A program made the translations under genes and the position numbers. From M0108 sp937862735 (lineage in GTDB: Bacteria > Pseudomonadota > Gammaproteobacteria > Chromatiales > Chromatiaceae), in assembly GCA_937862735.1 (NCBI GenBank), contig CALMDH010000190.1, forward strand, positions 1 through 64,000: a DNA stretch of 64,000 bases, read 5' to 3'. The notes beneath the pieces were generated by a model, which was not told where the DNA came from, searched no databases, and was given only the letters and a program-made list of their open reading frames with translations. Of this stretch, positions 58,413 to 64,000 are shown piece by piece (positions within the stretch are counted from its first letter, which is position 1; every line of letters begins with the position of its first letter).

Positions 58413-59009
58413 CTAAAAGCTGACCTTGGGCGCCTGCTGGATGGCGGCGCTGTCCTCGAACTCCAGCCAGCGGGCGTCCTCGCCATGGCCGAAGAGGCCG
58501 GCGACCAGGCGCTGGGGGAAGGACTGGCGGTAACTGTTGTAGGTCATGACCTCGTCGTTGAAGGACTGACGGGCGAAGGCGACCTTGTTTTCGGTGCTGG
58601 TCAGTTCTTCGTGCAATTGGCGCATGTTGGCATCCGCCTTGAGGTCCGGGTAGGCCTCGACGACGATGTTGAGCCGCCCGAGGGCCCCGGTCAGCACCCC
58701 CTCCGCCCGGCCCAGGCCGGTGATGGCGCTGGGGTCCGCCGGGTTGGCCGCGGCGCGGCTCAGCCCCGCCACCGCCCCCTGGCGGGCGACGGTCACCGCC
58801 TCCAGGGTGTCCCGCTCGTGGGCCAGGTAACGCTTGGCGACCTCCACCAGGTTGGGGATGAGGTCATGGCGGCGCTTGAGTTGAACCTCGATCTGGGCGA
58901 AGGCGTTGCGGAAGCGGTTGCGCAGGGCCACCAGCCGGTTGTAGATGGCGATGAGGTAGAAGATCGCCACCAGGGCGATCGTGAGGATGACGGCGGTCGA
59001 GATTTCCAT
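58413..59009 (-). CDS. LemA-family protein
   Basis: A 198-residue protein with one N-terminal membrane helix (VILTIALVAIFYLIAIYNRL) and a long helical domain facing out. Family hallmarks: FAQIEVQLKRRHDLIPNLVE near residue 40, EAYPDLKADANMRQLHEELT, ENKVAFARQSFNDEVMTYNS and QSFPQRLVAGLFG. LemA of Listeria is a membrane antigen of unknown role; the gene commonly lies by M48 or TPM-domain genes. The ATG at 59009 has a GGAG site; the longer frame begins with unconserved sequence. Confidence 0.93.
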   Translation of the reverse strand: MEISTAVILTIALVAIFYLIAIYNRLVALRNRFRNAFAQIEVQLKRRHDLIPNLVEVAKRYLAHERDTLEAVTVARQGAVAGLSRAAANPADPSAITGLGRAEGVLTGALGRLNIVVEAYPDLKADANMRQLHEELTSTENKVAFARQSFNDEVMTYNSYRQSFPQRLVAGLFGHGEDARWLEFEDSAAIQQAPKVSF

Positions 59010-59344
59010 GGGATTCTCCGGTGGCGGGACGCCGGGGCGGGTAACTGACAAGTCTCGGGCGATTATAGGGCCGTTCTCAAAACAACTCGGGTCGATCAGG
59101 GTGCCAATTTTCAAGCAAGCAATGTGAGATTGTAGAGCTTGACGTGGGGGCATGAGGCAACCCTGCCGAACTTTATGCACGCTTGTGCAAACAACGGGTT
59201 GAGCGTTGATTAATCTATTGGTTGCCTTCGGGCGTTGGTACGCAACCAGCTTTAGGGCTTGGCCGGTTAGCCATGTGAGCCATTGAGCTACTTGATCTGG
59301 TAAGGATCGTTCCTTACCATCGCGTGAATCAGGGGAGGAATGAT
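59010..59344. other. 335-base regulatory gap between lemA and prlF
   Basis: No gene seen. It is AT-richer than its surroundings and includes a TGCACGCTTGTGCA palindrome (59176-59189) and the perfect operator palindrome described at 59298. Divergent promoters for lemA and prlF-yhaV must lie here but cannot be assigned with certainty. Confidence 0.55.
59298..59319. promoter_or_regulatory. Perfect inverted repeat, likely PrlF-YhaV operator
   Basis: TGGTAAGGA (59298-59306) and TCCTTACCA (59311-59319) are perfectly complementary around a 4-base spacer and lie 26 bases before the prlF ATG. PrlF/YhaV represses its own promoter in E. coli, so the position fits an autoregulatory operator. Confidence 0.7.
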
Positions 59345-59665
59345 ATGACCACTATTCATGAAGTTGCCACCATCACCTCGAAAGGCCAGATCACGCTACC
59401 CAAGCCCATCCGCCAGGCCCTGGGCGTGGACTGCGGCGGCAAGGTGGCGTTTGACCTGCGCGGCTCACGGGTCATCGTGACCCGGGTCGAGGACTCCGTT
59501 CATGAAGATCCCGCCATCGAGAGCTTTTTGGCCTTGCTGGAGAGGGATATTCGTAACGGTCGGCACCTGTCCGGCTTGCCCGACGATCTCGTACAAGCCA
59601 TGCTGGCGACGCTGCCCCAGCCCGTCGACTTGGCTGCGGAGATTGAAGGTGATGTCGCGCTGTGA
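59345..59665 (+). CDS. prlF: PrlF-type antitoxin (AbrB/SpoVT fold)
   Basis: A 106-residue antitoxin. The swapped-hairpin AbrB domain is obvious: HEVATITSKGQITLPKPIRQ followed by ALGVDCGGKVAFDLRGSRVI. The C-terminal half (LERDIRNGRHLSGLPDDLVQ) is the toxin-neutralising tail. The ATG at 59345 has GGGAGGAA before it; an in-frame ATG at 59324 is less likely. The stop overlaps the yhaV GTG start, so both are co-translated. The module is intact and probably autoregulated through the palindrome upstream. Confidence 0.92.
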   Translation: MTTIHEVATITSKGQITLPKPIRQALGVDCGGKVAFDLRGSRVIVTRVEDSVHEDPAIESFLALLERDIRNGRHLSGLPDDLVQAMLATLPQPVDLAAEIEGDVAL

Positions 59666-60114
59666 TTCAGCGTCACGGCTGGAACCTGCTCTTTCACGCC
59701 TGTCTGGTTGAGCAGTTGCAGAAACTGCACGCCGCCGTTGAGCGGGCGCAAAGGCAGGACCCGGAAGGTTGCGCGTCCAACGCCAACGTCAGGTTGTTTG
59801 CCGCGCTATCGAAATTGATCTTTGAGGCCGTGCCGAGCGATCCGAACCGCGAGGAATATCGGCAGGGCAATACGCTGGGTACGGCTTTTCGGCACTGGCG
59901 GCGCGCGAAAATCGGTCGGCGTTTTCGGTTGTTTTTTCGGTTCGACTCAAAATCCCGGATCATCATCTTCGCGTGGGTGAATGATGAAAGCACCTTGCGC
60001 GCCTCCGGCAGCAAAAGCGACCCTTATGCCGTCTTTCAACGCATGCTGGAGCGGGGGCACCCACCGGACGATTGGGCGGCCTTGCTGGCCGCGAGCCAGC
60101 CTGATTGGAAGTAG
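59662..60114 (+). CDS. yhaV: YhaV-type ribonuclease toxin
   Basis: A 150-residue RelE-superfamily RNase toxin. Family segments: HGWNLLFHACLVEQLQKLHA, LIFEAVPSDPNREEYRQGNT, HWRRAKIGRRFRLFFRF and IIIFAWVNDESTLRASGSKS; the catalytic basic residues and His fall in these. Length (about 154 in E. coli) and order (antitoxin first) match PrlF-YhaV. It starts with GTG inside the prlF stop codon. It ends 16 bases from the convergent msr gene. Confidence 0.92.
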   Translation: MIQRHGWNLLFHACLVEQLQKLHAAVERAQRQDPEGCASNANVRLFAALSKLIFEAVPSDPNREEYRQGNTLGTAFRHWRRAKIGRRFRLFFRFDSKSRIIIFAWVNDESTLRASGSKSDPYAVFQRMLERGHPPDDWAALLAASQPDWK

Positions 60115-60130
60115 ACCATCACTCTTGCCC

Positions 60131-61240
60131 TCAATTGGCGACACAGCTCGCCCGGCCGCGCTTCTCCAGGTAACGCTGATGGTAGTCCTCGGCCGGGAAG
60201 AAGTCGGTGGCGGTGGCGATCTCCGTGACGATGGGACTGGGGAAACGCCCGGCCTGCCGGGCCAGGGAGGCGCGGGCCGCGGCTTCCTGGGCGGCGTCCC
60301 GAGCCAGGATGAGGCTACGGTACTGGGTGCCCACATCCGGCCCCTGGCGGTTCAGGGTGGTGGGGTCATGGCCTTGCCAGAAGACCTCCAGTAACTGGTC
60401 GTAGCTGATCAGGTCCGGGTCGTATTCGATCTGGACCACCTCCGCGTGCCCGGTGCGGCCGGTGCTCACCTGGCGGTAGGTCGGATCGGCGCTGTGGCCG
60501 CCGGCATAGCCGACCCGGGTCTTCGTCACCCCCTTGAGATTGCAAAACTTCACCTCCGCGCCCCAGAAGCAGCCCATGCCAAAGGTCGCCAGGGCCCGGC
60601 GGGGTTGCCCGGTGCTGGCGGGCGGGTCCGCGGTGAACAGGGCCAGGTAATCGCCGTAACCCTCCCGCTCAAGGTCGGCGACGGGGATGAAGCGCAGGGC
60701 GGCGGAATTGATGCAGTAGCGCAGCCCCGTCGGGCCGGGACCGTCGGCGAAGACGTGCCCGAGATGGGAGTCACCATGGCGGGAGCGGACCTCGGTACGC
60801 TCCATGAAGAACTTGCGGTCCTTTTTCTCCACGATCAGCGCCGGTTCCAGGGGGGAGTGGAAGCTGGGCCAGCCGGTGCCGGAATCGAATTTGTCCTTGG
60901 AGCTGAACAGGGGCTCGCCGGAGACCACGTCCACGTAGATCCCTTCCTCATGGTTGTCCCAGTAGGCATTGCGGAAGGCGGGTTCGGTCGCATCCTCCTG
61001 GGTGACCCGGTACTGGAGGGGGTCGAGGCGCTGCTTGATCTCCTGCTGGTCGGGGCGTTGCCAGGCTCCTTGCTTGGGCGTGGCGGCGCAGCTTTTTACC
61101 GCCATGCCGGCCGGGGGTTCCGGTTCCTCGGCCAGGGTTATGCCGGGCGCCGAGAAGATGGCGAGGAACAGGGCCAAGGCACCCAGAATGGTCGAGCGGT
61201 AGCCCGGGGTTGGGTAGCGGCTGAGATGGGGATTGATCAT
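60131..61240 (-). CDS. msrBA: Periplasmic bifunctional methionine sulfoxide reductase MsrB-MsrA
   Basis: A 369-residue fusion with an N-terminal signal peptide (GALALFLAIFSAPGITLAEE). The MsrB domain comes first: SGTGWPSFHSPLEPALIVEK, SRHGDSHLGHVFADGPGPTG, LRYCINSAALRF with the catalytic Cys. The MsrA domain follows: LATFGMGCFWGAEVKFCN with its catalytic Cys, and EVVQIEYDPDLISYDQLLEV. MsrB lacks the CxxC zinc pairs. It repairs both R- and S-sulfoxides of exported proteins. Domain order is B-A, opposite to many A-B fusions. The ATG at 61240 is selected because the signal peptide follows; the longer frame adds 42 unlikely residues. Confidence 0.9.
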   Translation of the reverse strand: MINPHLSRYPTPGYRSTILGALALFLAIFSAPGITLAEEPEPPAGMAVKSCAATPKQGAWQRPDQQEIKQRLDPLQYRVTQEDATEPAFRNAYWDNHEEGIYVDVVSGEPLFSSKDKFDSGTGWPSFHSPLEPALIVEKKDRKFFMERTEVRSRHGDSHLGHVFADGPGPTGLRYCINSAALRFIPVADLEREGYGDYLALFTADPPASTGQPRRALATFGMGCFWGAEVKFCNLKGVTKTRVGYAGGHSADPTYRQVSTGRTGHAEVVQIEYDPDLISYDQLLEVFWQGHDPTTLNRQGPDVGTQYRSLILARDAAQEAAARASLARQAGRFPSPIVTEIATATDFFPAEDYHQRYLEKRGRASCVAN

Positions 61241-61407
61241 GGGCGGGACTCCGGAAGGCCGGTATGGTGCGGTCAGAGATTGAGGTTGCTTGCGCAAAAT
61301 TACCAGGGTGTGACTCCAGGGTGGCGGGATCTTGGTAACGAATTGGGGGGAGGCTGTATCATGCAACGCCCTATCCCTGTCTTCGCCCTGACCGCAAGGA
61401 TCACCTC

Positions 61408-63597
61408 TTGTTTCAGACTACCCGCCTTTCCGTCATGATCGTGGCGGCGCTCTCGGTTGTCACGACCCTGACGGCTTGTGGACCCAATTCATCTCATGCG
61501 CCTGCTGAACCTCCCGCGCCCAAGTCGCCCAACATCCTGTTCATCCTGACCGACGACGTTGGCATCGACCAGTTCCGGGCCTTCGGTTACGGCGGACCGG
61601 AGGCCTTGAATCCGGCGATGCCAAGCATTGACCGGATCGCCGAAGCAGGCGTGCGCTTCCACAATGCCTGGACGATGCCCGCCTGTTCGGTGGGCCGAGC
61701 CGTCATCTTCACGGGCCGCTTCCCCCTGCGCACCGAACTTTACGGGGCGCTCGGACCCGACGACCTCGCGAACTCCATGGTTTCGCCCTGGGAGACCACG
61801 GTACCCAAGCTCCTCAAGGAGCGCGGCTACGAGAGCGCGATCTTCGGCAAGTTCCACCTCGGGTTGCAGGGCAACAGCCCCTACCGGCTGGCCATGCCGC
61901 ATTCGCTTGGCTGGGACTATTTTTCGGGCTGGCTCGACGAGACCGGCGATCCCTCCTCGATCGACACCACGGCGGGCGGGGTCGCGCCGGCCGGCACCTA
62001 CGCCTGCGGCTATGTCCCGGGTGACGGCTTTCCTGGCGGCGCCGACTGGGGTGCCTGCTATGCGGGCGACGGTTCCTGCAAGGCCATGGAAAGCCCGTTC
62101 GGTCACGTCAATCCCCCGGGGCGCCGCTGCCGGGATGAGGGCGGCATCTTCGATCCCGGTCAAGCCTGCAACCCAGCTGGGGTGCCGGACTACATCAACT
62201 TCGAGACCCTGAGCGCCCACTTCGTCTCGCCGCTGGTCATCAATCGCCCCGACGGCAGCGTCGAAGAGGTGCCACACAGGGACCCTCGGGCGCGAACCTA
62301 TCGCGGCACGCTACCGGTCGATGAGGCCATTGCCTGGATCAACGCCCGACCCAAGGATACGCCCTGGATGGCGACCGTCAGCTTCGCGACCGTGCATACG
62401 CCGCTGCAACCGCCGCCCCGCTCCTTGTTGCCGGCGGATGCGGCCCCCCTCAATGGCATCGACTGTAACGATACCCAGCAATACCTGCCCTTGAGCAAGC
62501 AGATGATCGAGGCCATGGACGCGGAAATCGGGCGCCTGCTGGTCAGCACCGGACTCGCCCAGCGCCGGCCCGATGGCGCCCTCGACTACCGGCCGGAAGC
62601 GAGCGATACGGTGATCGTGTTCGTCAACGACAACGGCTCCCTCGGCTACACGACGCTGCCGCCGTTCGATGGCAGCCGCTCCAAGGGCACCCCCTACCAG
62701 TCCGGGGTGTGGACGCCCCTGTTCGTCGCCGGTCCCCTCGTCACCGAGCCCGGTCGCAGCGTCACGCACATGGTCAATACCGCGGACCTCTTCCGGCTCT
62801 TCGCCGAGATCGCGGACATCGACGTCGAGCAGGGCGTGACGCGCACGCTCGACGCGGAGCCCCTGATGCCCTATCTCGTCGATCCCCAGCAGGAGGGTCT
62901 GCGCCCCTGGAACTTCACCCAGTTCGGCCTTAACCTCCAGGCTGATGGCGCGATCAACGGCCCCTGCCAGATGGCCAGCACCTGCTCGCACATCCCGGTG
63001 ACGAAGGGCGTCTGCGAGGACAATGGCGGCACCTGGTACGGCAAGGGCGCCGATGCCTCCCTGGGCCTGCCGACAGCGGAGGGGTTCCAGTACTGTTGCC
63101 AGGTGCAGGCCTGGGTCGTCTCCCAGGGCGGAGCCGCGAATTCGATCCAGCCGCAGAGCGGCGTGGCGATCCGTAACGAGCGTTACAAGCTGGTGCGCAA
63201 CGATACCCGCCAGTACACGGGTTCGACGAGCACCGATCCGAACCTTGCCTGCGTCGACACCCAGAGCGACGAGTTCTACGCGATCAACGAGGCGGTGCCC
63301 ATTCCCCAGATCGACCGGGACGGTACCCAAATCCCCGCATCCGCCTTCACCCCAGAGCAGCGGGCCAGTTACGAGGCATTGTCCGCGCAGCTTGAGACCA
63401 TCCTCGCCTCCCAGCCCGCTTGCCCGGGCGACGGCAACGGCGATGGCAAGGTCGACGACCAGGATCTTGCCGACTACAGGCTGATGGCGGCGCTGGCCGG
63501 GGGCGCGTCGAGCTGGTACGACCTCGACCTGGATGGCTACACCAACGACCAGGATCTCGCGATCGTCTGGAATCACCTCGGTCAGCGTTGTCCTTAG
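61408..63597 (+). CDS. Lipoprotein sulfatase with C-terminal dockerin-like repeats
   Basis: A 729-residue arylsulfatase-type enzyme. A lipoprotein signal ends in the lipobox LTAC (Cys24). Metal-binding Asp49/Asp50 are in FILTDDVGID, and the formylglycine site is Cys93 in PACSVGRAVIFTGR. The core motif is CSVGR rather than the usual CxPxR. GKFHLG and VIVFVNDNGS are further active-site segments. The last ~60 residues hold two calcium-binding repeats, DGNGDGKVDDQDLADY and DLDLDGYTNDQDLAIV, typical of type I dockerin. No cohesin gene is present here. Substrate unknown; sulfated polysaccharide is a guess. Confidence 0.85.
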   Translation: MFQTTRLSVMIVAALSVVTTLTACGPNSSHAPAEPPAPKSPNILFILTDDVGIDQFRAFGYGGPEALNPAMPSIDRIAEAGVRFHNAWTMPACSVGRAVIFTGRFPLRTELYGALGPDDLANSMVSPWETTVPKLLKERGYESAIFGKFHLGLQGNSPYRLAMPHSLGWDYFSGWLDETGDPSSIDTTAGGVAPAGTYACGYVPGDGFPGGADWGACYAGDGSCKAMESPFGHVNPPGRRCRDEGGIFDPGQACNPAGVPDYINFETLSAHFVSPLVINRPDGSVEEVPHRDPRARTYRGTLPVDEAIAWINARPKDTPWMATVSFATVHTPLQPPPRSLLPADAAPLNGIDCNDTQQYLPLSKQMIEAMDAEIGRLLVSTGLAQRRPDGALDYRPEASDTVIVFVNDNGSLGYTTLPPFDGSRSKGTPYQSGVWTPLFVAGPLVTEPGRSVTHMVNTADLFRLFAEIADIDVEQGVTRTLDAEPLMPYLVDPQQEGLRPWNFTQFGLNLQADGAINGPCQMASTCSHIPVTKGVCEDNGGTWYGKGADASLGLPTAEGFQYCCQVQAWVVSQGGAANSIQPQSGVAIRNERYKLVRNDTRQYTGSTSTDPNLACVDTQSDEFYAINEAVPIPQIDRDGTQIPASAFTPEQRASYEALSAQLETILASQPACPGDGNGDGKVDDQDLADYRLMAALAGGASSWYDLDLDGYTNDQDLAIVWNHLGQRCP

Positions 63598-64000
63598 GGC
63601 TGACTCGCCCTTGTGAGCGCGGCGAGCCTGTTGGCGAGATCGCTCGCCGCTTCCTCTTCTCCGGCCTCACGGGCGTAGGCCAGGGCCGCCATGAGCAGAT
63701 CCCGGTCGTAGGGGAATAGCTCCAGGGCCCGCGCCAGAGATGCCCGCGCTTCCTCGGGTTTGCCCGTGTCGTGCAGGGCCACCGCCAGGACATAGGCATA
63801 GCGGGCGTTGTCCGGGCTCAGGGTCACCGCCCGTTCCAGGTAGCGCAGGGCTTCGGCGGGGCGCTTCTGGCGCACCCGCAACAGCCCCAGGGCATGGCTC
63901 AGGGCACCATCATCGGGTCTGACACGCAACCCTTGCTGCAAAATCGCTTCCGCCTCCGGCTCCCGCCCGGTCGCGCGGTAGAGATCGGCCAGGTTGCCGT
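63594..64000 (-). CDS. Tetratricopeptide-repeat protein, C-terminal part, runs off window
   Basis: The frame is open to the right edge of the window, so the start lies beyond it. The visible 134 residues form about four TPR-like units (for example LADLYRATGREPEAEAILQQ, PDDGALSHALGLLRVRQKRP, PDNARYAYVLAVALHDTGKP). The pattern resembles the TPR ends of multihaem cytochrome and related proteins in sulfur bacteria, but no haem motif is in view. It is convergent with the sulfatase gene; their stop codons overlap. Confidence 0.75.
   Translation of the reverse strand, partial: GNLADLYRATGREPEAEAILQQGLRVRPDDGALSHALGLLRVRQKRPAEALRYLERAVTLSPDNARYAYVLAVALHDTGKPEEARASLARALELFPYDRDLLMAALAYAREAGEEEAASDLANRLAALTRASQP

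Noticed and set aside
60472..60484. Second ops-like GGCGGTAGG
   Set aside because: Within the msr coding region on the opposite strand; no polysaccharide operon follows.

Overview
The window is a GC-rich, densely packed bacterial chromosome segment with mostly short intergenic gaps, no rRNA, tRNA, phage or transposase genes, and no CRISPR array that I could see. Gene content points to a sulfur-oxidising gammaproteobacterium, most likely Chromatiales/Chromatiaceae: a complete rnf/rsxABCDGE operon in gammaproteobacterial order, a qmoA-qmoB-hdrC-hdrB cluster (the version of the APS-reductase electron complex in which HdrC and HdrB stand in for QmoC), RfaH, PrlF-YhaV, and a persulfide-sensor-like ArsR regulator. 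The taxonomic assignment is inference from gene content, not from a marker search.

Layout. 0-5 kb is a defence/accessory patch: the 3' end of a type III-like DNA methyltransferase (probably frameshifted at the window edge), its helicase-nuclease partner, a DUF4143 ATPase, and a decayed brnT-brnA toxin-antitoxin pair. 5-12.4 kb (minus strand) holds a very large MASE1/PAS/HPt hybrid kinase and a translationally coupled TraB-family/YjgR pair. 12.6-19.7 kb (plus strand) has a small membrane protein, pcm and the six-gene rnf operon. 19.9-22.3 kb has an exported alkaline phosphatase and an unrecognised protein, separated by a palindromic repeat. 22.5-30.3 kb is a long minus-strand train: OmpR/EnvZ-type pair, bcp peroxiredoxin, sensor kinase, REC-PAS regulator, ArsR-family regulator with SqrR/BigR-like cysteine spacing, and an alanine/sodium symporter. 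At 30.3-30.5 kb a strong plus-strand terminator closes a transcript that contains no known gene.

30.6-34.7 kb carries DUF302, an archaeal-type AMP phosphorylase with a PRPP synthase homologue behind it, and rfaH. 34.9-40.2 kb is the qmoAB-hdrCB energy-metabolism operon with a clear terminator. 40.8-53.4 kb is a mix of core and stand-alone genes: DUF465, a second-type EF-G, NamZ/DUF1343, a double-CDGSH protein, NAD salvage (pncB, pncA), an iron-sulfur (FeS-BCP) photolyase, a TRIC/UPF0126 channel, an Rpn-like protein, a lipase and an M48 lipoprotein. 53.5-64 kb includes an orphan ribbon-helix-helix antitoxin, a Tat-exported flavin amine oxidase coupled to a cytochrome c, M48/LemA membrane proteins, an intact prlF-yhaV module with a perfect operator palindrome, a periplasmic MsrB-MsrA fusion, a lipoprotein sulfatase ending in dockerin-like calcium repeats, and the end of a TPR protein.

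How it fits together. Qmo/Hdr and Rnf both couple soluble redox carriers to membrane quinone or ion gradients, and several signalling, thiol-peroxide and Msr genes suggest a redox-variable, sulfide-exposed habitat. The best candidates for new biology are the orphan small transcript at 30.3-30.5 kb, the thiol peroxidase/kinase/persulfide-sensor gene train, the paired 100-bp palindromes, the dockerin-bearing sulfatase and the amine oxidase-cytochrome c pair.
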